Positions 56,991-64,000 of a stretch of 64,000 nucleotides of DNA are shown in pieces. The notes under the pieces are model-generated. The model was not told where the DNA came from, did not search any database, and saw only the letters and a program-made list of their open reading frames with translations. This stretch comes from [Borrelia] lusitaniae (GTDB taxonomy: Bacteria > Spirochaetota > Spirochaetia > Borreliales > Borreliaceae). Each line of letters starts with the position of its first letter. Within the stretch, counting starts at the first letter, position 1. The stretch covers positions 496,001 to 560,000 of the forward strand of contig NZ_CP124050.1 of assembly GCF_030440365.1 (NCBI RefSeq), written 5' to 3'. The position numbers were made by a program, and so were the translations under genes.

Positions 56991-57218
56991 TTGGAAACTT
57001 TAACAATATCTAATGAATTGAGCAAAATATCACAGGTAGGTTATGATTCTTCTGTGTCTGAGCTTTCTGTATTTTTCAAGGATGGAAGAGCTTATAAATA
57101 TTTTAAGATTGAACCAAGGCATTTTAGTGTAATATCTAAACTTGTTGAGGACAAAAGATCAGTTGGTAAATATTTAACAGAAAATATATTTAACAAATAT
57201 GATCAAGAAAAGCTTTAA
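56991..57218 (+). CDS. KTSC-domain small protein
   Basis: A 75-residue protein composed of one KTSC domain: ISQVGYDSSVSELSVFFKDG, then YKYFKIEPRHFSVI and the KRSVGKYLTENI end, where the family has SKGxYxNxxI. KTSC domains occur alone or fused to nucleic-acid enzymes; their function is unclear. I choose TTG at 56991, 8 bases after GGAGG (56978-56982); an in-frame TTG at 56976 overlaps that site. A terminator hairpin follows. Confidence 0.85.
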   Translation: METLTISNELSKISQVGYDSSVSELSVFFKDGRAYKYFKIEPRHFSVISKLVEDKRSVGKYLTENIFNKYDQEKL

Positions 57219-57243
57219 TTTATTTTTTAGATAATCTTATTAA

Positions 57244-57273
57244 AAGCCCTTTTGTTTTCAAGCAGAAGGGCTT
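57244..57273 (+). terminator. Intrinsic terminator after the KTSC gene
   Basis: AAGCCCTT (57244-57251) and AAGGGCTT (57266-57273) form a perfect 8-base-pair stem with a 14-base loop, followed by ATTTAT. It lies 26 bases after the stop codon and is one of the clearest hairpins in the window. Confidence 0.65.
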
Positions 57274-57445
57274 ATTTATGCTTGGCTTTTAGTGTGATAA
57301 ATTTTATTTTATAATCATCAATATGGTTTGTTTGATTTTAAAATTTAATAGCATTGAAGTTTTGTATTTTGATTATTATTAAATTTAGTACTATTTTACT
57401 GCTTTGAATAATTTAAATGTTATTAAGGATTCAAGTAAGTTTTTT

Positions 57446-57973
57446 ATGTATAAATTGCCATTTATTATTTTTTTTATTTTGTCTTGCAGCTCTATTGTTG
57501 GGGAATATCAAAACATATCAGGTGAATACTATAAGCTTGCTCAATTAAATGAAGAGCTTGGTAATGACGAGACTTCTGTTTTACTTTATGAAAAATCTAT
57601 TAAATTTAATATTAATGCTGGCGATGATTCAACTTATAACTTTATTTTAGCTTACATTAATTTAAAAAAATATGTAGAGGCTGAGTTAAAACTTAATTCT
57701 ATTATAAAAAAAGATCCAGAAAATATTTTGTTAATCAATTTGAAGGGGTATTTACTCTTCAAGCAAAATGATTTAGATAATGCTTTGATTTATTATTTGA
57801 AAACTTTAGAATTTGCGCCTGCAAATAAAGAGGCTTTATTTAATATTTTTTACATTTATCATTTGAAAAATGACAAAAAAAATGCAAAAAAATATATTTT
57901 AAGATATAAAGAGCTAAACCATCTTATACCAAGTGGTGCAGAAGAAATAGTTTCTTCTGTTATTAAGAGTTAA
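57446..57973 (+). CDS. TPR-repeat lipoprotein
   Basis: A 175-residue protein beginning MYKLPFIIFFILSC, a short lipoprotein signal with Cys14, followed by TPR units (YYKLAQLNEELGNDETSVLLYEK; LINLKGYLLFKQNDLDNALI; YYLKTLEFAPANKEALFNI). It is probably a lipid-anchored adaptor in the envelope. I chose the ATG at 57446 because it gives a normal signal; a TTG at 57404 would add 14 polar residues. Neither has a strong ribosome binding site. Confidence 0.8.
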   Translation: MYKLPFIIFFILSCSSIVGEYQNISGEYYKLAQLNEELGNDETSVLLYEKSIKFNINAGDDSTYNFILAYINLKKYVEAELKLNSIIKKDPENILLINLKGYLLFKQNDLDNALIYYLKTLEFAPANKEALFNIFYIYHLKNDKKNAKKYILRYKELNHLIPSGAEEIVSSVIKS

Positions 57974-58019
57974 ATTTTTAATTTTTGTTTACTGTTTACT
58001 TTTTTACTTTGTGGTAATT

Positions 58020-58047
58020 ATTATATAATAGGGATTATATAATAGGG
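58020..58047 (+). repeat. 14-base tandem repeat carrying two TATAAT boxes
   Basis: ATTATATAATAGGG occurs twice without a gap (58020-58033 and 58034-58047). Each copy contains TATAAT (58024-58029 and 58038-58043), so the -10 box of the following gene appears duplicated. Poor -35 sequences (TTTTTA at 58001-58006) lie 17 bases before the first box. AGGGT and ACCCT at 58044-58064 could form a small hairpin in the leader. Confidence 0.65.
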
Positions 58048-58102
58048 TATGCAATATAAACCCTGTTTTATTTTTCATAAATTTTTGTAGGAGAGTTTGT
58101 AT

Positions 58103-58741
58103 ATGATGAAGCTTAAAGTTTTAATTTTATGTTTGTTTGGGATTCTTGGGGCAAATAGCTTTGCAGACACCAATTTTGAATTCAATTTTGGTGGTGGTGT
58201 TTCTTTTCCCGTTAGTCCCTTTTCAAGCTTTTACAATGAGGCTTTAGATATTAATTCAAAGCTTAAGCAAAATTTATCCCCAATAGAAAAAGAAGAAATA
58301 GTTCAAAACTTTGCCGATTTAGCCAATATTGCTAAAGCTGGAATGAGATATGGGACTTATGCTCAATTTGGTGCTAAATTCGATGATTTTATTTCGGTTG
58401 GATTTGAGCTTTTGTTTGATATGAACCTTTTTAAAGCAATAAAGCGTTCAGATGGAACCGCAAATGAAAATTTCTCGTTTATTATGGCAATAGCGCCGAG
58501 ATTTTATACAAAATTAGATTTTTTTGTTTTGGCTTTGGCGTTTTTCACAGGTCCTAAGATTAATATAGTTACTTCTTCTCTAGATTCTGTTTTAGCAGAA
58601 TTGGGAACAATGGGTTGGGATATTGGTGCTAGACTTTCATTCTCGTTTTTAATTCTTGAAGGTTATTATGTTTGGAATATTCAAAATGCTAAATTTTCTG
58701 ATTTCAAGTTTGGAATAGGGTTTGAATTTGGAATTGTGTAG
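58103..58741 (+). CDS. Probable outer-membrane beta-barrel protein
   Basis: A 212-residue protein with a signal peptide cut after NSFA (about residue 22) and a mature part beginning DTNFEFNFGGGVSFPVSPF, typical of small barrels. Alternating hydrophobic strands with aromatic girdles follow (YAQFGAKFDDFISVGFELLF; FFVLALAFFTGPKIN; IGARLSFSFLILEGYYVW), and the last residues FKFGIGFEFGIV form a closing strand. AGGAG at 58089-58093 lies 9 bases before ATG 58103. The function is unknown. Duplicated promoter boxes precede it. Confidence 0.8.
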   Translation: MMKLKVLILCLFGILGANSFADTNFEFNFGGGVSFPVSPFSSFYNEALDINSKLKQNLSPIEKEEIVQNFADLANIAKAGMRYGTYAQFGAKFDDFISVGFELLFDMNLFKAIKRSDGTANENFSFIMAIAPRFYTKLDFFVLALAFFTGPKINIVTSSLDSVLAELGTMGWDIGARLSFSFLILEGYYVWNIQNAKFSDFKFGIGFEFGIV

Positions 58742-58940
58742 TTTAAGTCAATTTTGTTTTTAGGATTATGCATAGTTTTTATTTTTGCTATTAATAGGAT
58801 TTTTTGATTTTTTTTATTGTTAAAGTTAAAACATTTTAATGATCTTGCTTTAAAAATTTTTACTTATCTTTGTGTGTATAAGTTATATTAATTATCAAAT
58901 CAAGATTGTTAAGATATTGTTTAAAAAAACGAGGAATTAG

Positions 58941-60161
58941 GTGAATTTACTTAAAAAAAAATCAATAGGAATTATTGCTTGTCCTGGGGGTAGAGTTTTT
59001 GCTAGTAAGGTAATAGAAGAGCTTGAGAGAATATTTGTAAATGTTGAAAATGATATTTTAGATAGCATATGTCAAGATTTTAAAGTCTCAAAGGAAGAAA
59101 TTTTTAAGCTTGAAAAAATTTTATCTCCTTTTTTAGAAGGTCTTAGTTTATCTACTCTTAAAAGCAAAGAGCCTTTAGAAATTCCTGTGAAATTTGTTAA
59201 ATTTGCCAATGGCGAATTTAAAACTGAAATCTTAAAAACAATTAGGAATAAGGATATTTTTATTGTTCAAGATGTTGCCAATACTTATGAAGTTGAGATA
59301 AATGGTAATGAAAAAATCATTATGACAGTTAATGATCATATAATGAATTTAATGACAACAATAGATGCTTGTATACAGGCTAAAGCCAGCTCTGTTAGTG
59401 TTATTATTCCATCTTATCCTTATTCAAGGCAAGATAAAAAACATTCAAGAGAATGTTTAACGGCAAGTCTTATTGGGAGATTTTTAGAAGAGTTGGGCAT
59501 TAGGCATATTTTAACCTTGGACATTCACTCAAAGGCTATTGAGAATGTATTTAGAAAAGTTTATTTTGAAAATTTAAACGTTTCTTATGAAATCTTTGAG
59601 TCTCTTAAGGATTTGATCGACATTAGAGATTCTAATTTAGTTATTGTTTCACCTGATACAGGTGCTGTAAGTAGGAATAAATTTTTTGCATCAAGTCTTA
59701 AGAGCCCCCTTGCTTTGCTTTATAAAGAGAGGGATTATTCAAGAGTTTCAAATGATGTTGGTGATTCAAATATTTCTGTAACCAAGCTTTTAGGAGATGT
59801 TGAAGGTAAGAATGTTTTTATGAGCGATGATATGTTGGCTACTGGGGGCACTCTGATTAAGGCAATGAAATTGCTTAAAAGCATGGGTGCTAAAAAGATT
59901 ATATGTGGGATTAGTTTACCGTTTTTTAATGGAGATGCTATTAAATATTTTGACAAAGCTTATGAGGAAGGGTATTTTTATAAAATAATTGGAACGAATG
60001 CTGTTTGTCATAATGATGAATTAATAAATAAGCCTTGGTATCATGAAACTAATGTTGCACATCTTTTTGCTAATGCAATATTTGCAATTTATAATAAAGT
60101 TGGTTTACAAAAAATTCTTGATAGAAGGGATGATATTCAAAATTTGATTACCAAAGGTTAG
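58941..60161 (+). CDS. prs: Ribose-phosphate pyrophosphokinase (PRPP synthetase), long form
   Basis: Prs makes PRPP from ribose 5-phosphate and ATP for nucleotide synthesis. This product has 406 residues, against about 315 in most bacteria. Core motifs are kept: FANGEFKTEI, PSYPYSRQDKKHSRE, the LTLDIHSKAI His segment and the PRPP loop FMSDDMLATGGTL. The extra length lies mainly in an insertion of about 50 residues after GGRVFASKVIEEL and a shorter one near VQDVANTYEVEI. The start is GTG at 58941 with GAGG upstream. The FGGY kinase follows after 3 bases. Confidence 0.92.
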   Translation: MNLLKKKSIGIIACPGGRVFASKVIEELERIFVNVENDILDSICQDFKVSKEEIFKLEKILSPFLEGLSLSTLKSKEPLEIPVKFVKFANGEFKTEILKTIRNKDIFIVQDVANTYEVEINGNEKIIMTVNDHIMNLMTTIDACIQAKASSVSVIIPSYPYSRQDKKHSRECLTASLIGRFLEELGIRHILTLDIHSKAIENVFRKVYFENLNVSYEIFESLKDLIDIRDSNLVIVSPDTGAVSRNKFFASSLKSPLALLYKERDYSRVSNDVGDSNISVTKLLGDVEGKNVFMSDDMLATGGTLIKAMKLLKSMGAKKIICGISLPFFNGDAIKYFDKAYEEGYFYKIIGTNAVCHNDELINKPWYHETNVAHLFANAIFAIYNKVGLQKILDRRDDIQNLITKG

Positions 60162-60164
60162 TTT

Positions 60165-61529
60165 ATGAATGCTCTTAGTATTGATATTGGCACTAGTGTT
60201 TTAAAGGCAGCATTAATTAGTTCTGAAAATGGAGTTTTAAGTTATATTGATATTAGTTATTCAGATTATTTTGATGTTGATTTCGAAAATTTTGACTTCA
60301 ATATATGGCTTTTTTCTTTTAAAAAAGCCATATCCAATTTTCAGCCTAGCAAAATAGATTGCATTTCTGTTAGTGGTATTTCACCATGTTTGATTGCTTT
60401 AAATTCAAATTTAATTCCTTTGGAAGTTTTACATTGGAATTCTCTTAAAATTAAACCTGATTTTAGAGGTAGGTCTGTATTTTTGCCCTATGTACTTAGT
60501 ACTGTTGAAAAAGGAACATATTCTAAAATAAGCTATTTTGTTTCTTGTTTTGAATATTTTATTTATTTGCTTACAGGAAAACTTTTTACAAGCTTGCCAA
60601 GCATAGAGTATATTCCTTTTATTTGGGATGATTTAGAGATAAAAAAATATGGGCTTGATAAAAACAAATTCCCCCCGTTTATAAAAATGGGGGAAAATGT
60701 TGGTGTTGTAACTAATAAAGCAGGAGTTGAATTTGGGCTAAATAGCGGAATTAGTGTAGTTAATGCGGGATCAGACTATTTGAGTGTTTTGGTGGGAAGC
60801 GGTGCTTTTCAAGAGGGAATTGTGTCAGATAGGATGGGCACAAGTGAAGGGTTTAATTTTGTATCAAGCGCATATTTACCCGGATTTTTTTTGCAATATC
60901 CTTATTTTTTAGAAGGATATTTTATTATTGGAAGAGTTGTTCCTTTTGGATATTTGATTCAATTATTAAAAGACAGTTTTTATAAAAAAAGCTTGACTTT
61001 TGAATTACTTCTAAAAAAGATTATTAAAAGTGCTACTTTAAATAATGTGTACTTTTATCCAAGCAAAATTAAACTTTTTAATGATTTATTTATTTTAGAT
61101 CCTTATCTTTGCAAAGATTTAAGTAAAGGAATTTTTGGTAGCATTAAAAACCCATTAGAGATTGGTTTAGCAATAATTGAGTTTGTATGCTTTGCTTTTT
61201 ATAACAGATTGGTAGAGTTAAAAGCTTATAAAAAAGAAATTTTAAGCATTTTTGTTAGTGGGTCTAATTCTGATAATTTGCTTTTAAATCAAATAAAAGC
61301 AAATATTCTTGGCAAAGATTTAAAGATTTTTGATTTCAAGCATTCAGAGATTATTGGGGGAGCGATTCAAGCATTCTGTGCTTTAAGAGAATTTGGCAGT
61401 TTAAATGATTCTTTTTTAAAGCTTATAAAGATTAAGCACATTGTTTCACCTATTATCGAGGTTCATGAAGAATATTTAGAAAAATATCAAAAATATATTA
61501 ATAATTACAGTCTATTTGTTAACGGGTAA
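60165..61529 (+). CDS. xylB: FGGY-family carbohydrate kinase, xylulokinase-like
   Basis: A 454-residue sugar kinase of the ASKHA fold. The N-terminal phosphate loop is IDIGTSVLKAALI; the middle has NAGSDYLSVLVGSGA with the catalytic Asp; the C-terminal adenosine site is IFVSGSNSDNLLLNQI. Xylulose is the usual assignment in this genus, but the sequence is divergent and other substrates are possible. It is adjacent to prs, which would link it to pentose metabolism. Its 3' end overlaps the convergent SPOR gene by 18 bases. Confidence 0.8.
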   Translation: MNALSIDIGTSVLKAALISSENGVLSYIDISYSDYFDVDFENFDFNIWLFSFKKAISNFQPSKIDCISVSGISPCLIALNSNLIPLEVLHWNSLKIKPDFRGRSVFLPYVLSTVEKGTYSKISYFVSCFEYFIYLLTGKLFTSLPSIEYIPFIWDDLEIKKYGLDKNKFPPFIKMGENVGVVTNKAGVEFGLNSGISVVNAGSDYLSVLVGSGAFQEGIVSDRMGTSEGFNFVSSAYLPGFFLQYPYFLEGYFIIGRVVPFGYLIQLLKDSFYKKSLTFELLLKKIIKSATLNNVYFYPSKIKLFNDLFILDPYLCKDLSKGIFGSIKNPLEIGLAIIEFVCFAFYNRLVELKAYKKEILSIFVSGSNSDNLLLNQIKANILGKDLKIFDFKHSEIIGGAIQAFCALREFGSLNDSFLKLIKIKHIVSPIIEVHEEYLEKYQKYINNYSLFVNG

Positions 61530-62321
61530 TATATAAGTTTCTTTAAATTCGCTTATTCCTATTATTTTTTTAAAATCCGCTTTTGCTTCTGATTTTGTTT
61601 TATAAGGACCAGATCTTACCCTATAAATATCTTTATTATCTACTGTTGCAGAATATATTTTGGCAACTATATTGTATTTGAGTAAATTTTGAATGTAGTT
61701 GTCTGCATTGATTGGGTCTGAGAGTGATACAAATTGTATGTAATATTCTGTTTTGGGGTCGTATATGTTGTCAAGATTTAAAGCTTTTTCTGCTACGGGT
61801 TGAGGTTTTTCAACAACTTTTGATTTCTGAGAGGTATTAGGTGCTTTTTGAGCTGTAGGTTGAGATTTTTCAACAACTTTTGATTTCTGAGAGGTATTAG
61901 GTGCTTTTTGAGCTGTAGGTTGAGATTTTTCAACAACTTTTGATTTCTGAGAGGTATTAGGTGCTTTTTGAGCTGTAGGTTGAGATTTTTCAACAACTTT
62001 TGATTTCTGAGAGGTATTAGGTGCTTTTTGAGCTGCAGGTTTTTTTTCTTTATTTAAATCTTGTGTTAAATCTATGATTATTTCATTTGGAGTTTCAGAT
62101 ACCTTTAAAGATTGTTCATTTTGGTCAATGTTTTCTAAGGCGCTTTGATCTTTATTTTCTTCTTCTAAAACAATATTCTTCTCTGCAAGTTCTGAGGCCA
62201 AATTTTTGTTTGGAAAGAAAATAATTGTCCCAAGAAATATTATGATACAAACCGTTGCAATCGAAGTTAATGCTACAAAAAATCCTTTGTTATTGTCATT
62301 GTTTTCATTTAAATCTTTCAT
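61512..62321 (-). CDS. SPOR-domain membrane protein with 20-residue tandem repeats
   Basis: The 269-residue product has a short cytoplasmic start, one membrane helix (about residues 15-35), an acidic segment, a repeat region, and a C-terminal SPOR domain (YYIQFVSLSDPINADNYIQN to the end, with YRVRSGPYKTKSEA). SPOR domains bind denuded peptidoglycan at division sites. The linker has four copies of a 20-residue unit with core KVVEKSQPTAQKAPNTSQKS, Pro/Lys-rich and probably unstructured. It overlaps coaE by 17 bases in the operon. Confidence 0.88.
   Translation of the reverse strand: MKDLNENNDNNKGFFVALTSIATVCIIIFLGTIIFFPNKNLASELAEKNIVLEEENKDQSALENIDQNEQSLKVSETPNEIIIDLTQDLNKEKKPAAQKAPNTSQKSKVVEKSQPTAQKAPNTSQKSKVVEKSQPTAQKAPNTSQKSKVVEKSQPTAQKAPNTSQKSKVVEKPQPVAEKALNLDNIYDPKTEYYIQFVSLSDPINADNYIQNLLKYNIVAKIYSATVDNKDIYRVRSGPYKTKSEAKADFKKIIGISEFKETYILPVNK
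61801..62040 (-). repeat. Four tandem 60-base repeats
   Basis: Positions 61801-61860, 61861-61920, 61921-61980 and 61981-62040 are near-identical 60-base units; the second and third are identical, the first has one change near its start (TGAGGT for TGAGAT) and the last one near its end (GCTGCAGGT for GCTGTAGGT). The unit is a multiple of three, so copy-number changes keep the frame of the SPOR protein. Confidence 0.95.
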
Positions 62322-62922
62322 AGTTAATTATCCCCTGCATTTTTTTTTCTATTTCTTTTTCTAGGTATTTATAATTCTTGTTATTAATTATATTAATTAT
62401 TCTTAAGTTTATAATGTTTTTTTTAAAAAAAATATCTTTTTGAATTTTGAGTATTTTATTAATTATATTTGAGTCAATGCTTGGCAGAGAATTTGATAAT
62501 CTATTTTTTATTATAGGGGTCTTTGCTTTGACTACAATTATATAGTCGCAAAGCTTTTCTAAATTTATTTTAAAAAGTAAAGCAGCGTTGATTATTATCT
62601 TTGAAGATTGATTTTCAAGTAGAATTTTTTTTATTTTATTGAGTATGATTGGATGAGATATGCTCTCAAGCTTTTTTAATTCTTCATTGTCATTAAATAC
62701 AAGATTTCTTATCAAGAGTTTGTCTATTTCGTTTTTAGCATTTAATATTTTTTTACCAAATATTTTAACTATTTCTTCTTTTTTTTCATATAAAACTAAA
62801 TGTCCAAGTTTGTCTGCATTTATTTCGTAAAATCCATATTTATTGCTAATTATTTTAGAAGCAGTATCTTTGCCAGATGCAATTCTTCCTGTTATTCCAA
62901 TGATTAATGGATTTCTCCCCAT
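62305..62922 (-). CDS. coaE: Dephospho-CoA kinase
   Basis: CoaE (205 residues) catalyses the last step of CoA synthesis. The N-terminal P-loop region reads GITGRIASGKDTASKI, the family place for GxTGxxxSGKST; here the residue after the Lys is Asp, followed by Thr. EINADKLGHLVLYE matches the substrate segment with the Asp of DADxxxH, and HPIILNKIKKIL is conserved. It overlaps polA by 19 bases, matching the common polA-coaE pairing. Confidence 0.88.
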   Translation of the reverse strand: MGRNPLIIGITGRIASGKDTASKIISNKYGFYEINADKLGHLVLYEKKEEIVKIFGKKILNAKNEIDKLLIRNLVFNDNEELKKLESISHPIILNKIKKILLENQSSKIIINAALLFKINLEKLCDYIIVVKAKTPIIKNRLSNSLPSIDSNIINKILKIQKDIFFKKNIINLRIINIINNKNYKYLEKEIEKKMQGIINYERFK

Positions 62923-64000
62923 GATTTGCCCGTTTCAATATTTGCTCTTAAAGGTAGATTTAATGTGTAAGCGGTTTCCATCATAATTTTTAATATTTTT
63001 CTCACTTCATTTTCTTCTTGAATGGGAGATTCAATGAGCATTTCATCGTGTACCTGTAGTAATATTTTTGATTTCATTTTTTTACTTTTAAATTCATTAA
63101 ATACTTTGATCATTGCAATTTTCATGATATCAGCTGCACTCCCCTGAATTATGCTATTTATTGCTATTCTTTCTGCGGCAGATCTTTCTAGATAATTATT
63201 GCTATTGATTTCTTTTATATATCTTCTTCGTTTTAAGATGGTTTCGCTATATCCAGTATTTCTTACGAAGTTTATTTGATTTATTATAAACTCTTTGATT
63301 TTTGGATAAGATTCAAAGTAAGAGTTTATAAATCCTTTTGCTTCTTCTTTTTTAATTCCTAGTTCTTTTGCAAGTCTAAAATCCGACATTCTATAAATTA
63401 TTCCAAAATTAATAGATTTTGCTATTCTTCTCAAGTTAGGAGTAATTTCTTTTTCTTCCAACTTGAAAAGAATAGAAGCAGTTTCTGTATGAATGTCTTT
63501 ATTGTTTTCAAATGCTTTAATAAGGGCTTCATCTTGTGATAAATGAGCAAGTATGGCAAGCTCAATCTGAGAATAATCAGCTGAAATGAAAATATTTCCA
63601 TTTTCAGGTTTAAATGCTTTTCTTATTTTTCTTCCTTTCTCATCTTTTATTGGTATGTTTTGTAAGTTGGGATTTATGCTAGTTATTCTACCAGTTGCTG
63701 TTTTTGTTTGTATGAAGCTTGTGTGCAGTCTGTTTGTTTTATAGTTTATTAGTTCTGCCAAATTATCTGTGTAAGTGCTCTTAAGTTTTGCAATTTGTCT
63801 GTGTTTTATTAGGTTTTTAATTGATTCATGTTGTCCTATGAGAGATTCAAGCACTTTGATATCAGTTGAATCCTTTTTCATTTTTTCTGGTAATTTTAGA
63901 TTTAATTTTTCAAATAAAATTTCATGCATTTGTTTTGGAGAATTTAGATTAAAATCAATTCCTATGCTTTTTATTATTTCGTTTTCAATTATTTCTAATT
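62904..64000 (-). CDS. polA: DNA polymerase I, C-terminal part (runs off right edge)
   Basis: The frame is open from the right edge to the stop at 62904, about 365 residues of the family A polymerase domain, starting just before FNLNSPKQMHEILFEKL. The TATGRITSINPNLQNIP segment, motif A (ADYSQIELAILAHLS), motif B (RRIAKSINFGIIYRMSDF) and motif C (LLQVHDEMLIESP) are clear. Two residues differ from the usual pattern: motif A has Ala where Arg is normal (DYSQIELR), and motif B has YRMS for YGMS. The 5'-nuclease and any proofreading domain lie outside the window. Confidence 0.96.
   Translation of the reverse strand, partial: LEIIENEIIKSIGIDFNLNSPKQMHEILFEKLNLKLPEKMKKDSTDIKVLESLIGQHESIKNLIKHRQIAKLKSTYTDNLAELINYKTNRLHTSFIQTKTATGRITSINPNLQNIPIKDEKGRKIRKAFKPENGNIFISADYSQIELAILAHLSQDEALIKAFENNKDIHTETASILFKLEEKEITPNLRRIAKSINFGIIYRMSDFRLAKELGIKKEEAKGFINSYFESYPKIKEFIINQINFVRNTGYSETILKRRRYIKEINSNNYLERSAAERIAINSIIQGSAADIMKIAMIKVFNEFKSKKMKSKILLQVHDEMLIESPIQEENEVRKILKIMMETAYTLNLPLRANIETGKSWGEIH

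Noticed and set aside
61793..61996. Open frame of repeated residues inside the SPOR gene, same strand, other frame
   Set aside because: It exists only because the 60-base repeat has no stop in a second frame; the SPOR frame explains the region.
61801..62040. Possible CRISPR array
   Set aside because: The four units are contiguous 60-base tandem copies with no spacers and are in frame within a protein gene.

Overview
The window is a stretch of a very AT-rich bacterial chromosome. Gene content and order match the Lyme/relapsing-fever spirochaetes (Borrelia/Borreliella): tuf at the head of an S10-spc-alpha ribosomal cluster, archaeal-type PheRS subunits, a 2162-residue membrane-anchored coiled-coil protein, lipoproteins with relaxed lipoboxes, and single-copy tRNA genes. 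The species call rests on recognition of the proteins, not on a database search.

Layout. 1-232: 5' part of a lipoprotein gene leaving the left edge. 233-710: leader and promoter of tuf. 711-14932: one dense plus-strand block of tuf, ribosomal proteins S10 to L17, secY and rpoA, with gaps of 0-50 bases. rpmJ (37 codons) lies at 12558-12671. infA, map, adk and rpsD, which many bacteria carry in this cluster, are absent here. 15005-18087: RNase Y, its usual partner YmdB-type phosphoesterase and a TlyA-type rRNA methyltransferase. 18084-18833 (minus): a membrane-anchored GerMN protein. 18911-31921: der, a secreted NlpC/P60-like protein, a HAD phosphatase, the giant coiled-coil protein, pheS and pheT. 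31996-32976: thioredoxin reductase.

32977-37362 is a minus-strand heat-shock operon, grpE-dnaK-dnaJ followed by a SpoU methyltransferase, with a good promoter directly before grpE. nadE follows on the plus strand, then about 0.9 kb of decayed DNA with a probable inositol monophosphatase remnant. 40194-47070 holds poorly known membrane and cell-wall proteins, type III pantothenate kinase, an aldo/keto reductase, a DUF2400/TIGR02757 protein and a glucosaminidase. 47265-52383 holds a PhnP-like metallo-hydrolase, exonuclease III, an exported unknown and a PqqL-sized M16 protease lipoprotein.

52437-52766 carries tRNA-Glu(UUC), tRNA-Lys(UUU) and tRNA-Lys(CUU), all minus. Beyond them are a TPR protein, a bactofilin, a Bax-inhibitor-1 protein and EF-G (minus), then a KTSC protein, a TPR lipoprotein, a probable outer-membrane barrel, PRPP synthetase and an FGGY kinase (plus). 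The window ends with a minus-strand operon polA-coaE-SPOR protein, polA running off the right edge.

I found no prophage, insertion sequence or CRISPR array. The observations most worth following are: NadE, whose glutaminase catalytic triad appears entirely replaced; the giant coiled-coil protein ending in a helix-turn-helix-like motif; a 60-base tandem repeat inside the SPOR protein; a 14-base tandem duplication that doubles a TATAAT box before the barrel gene; and unusual residues in PolA motifs A and B.
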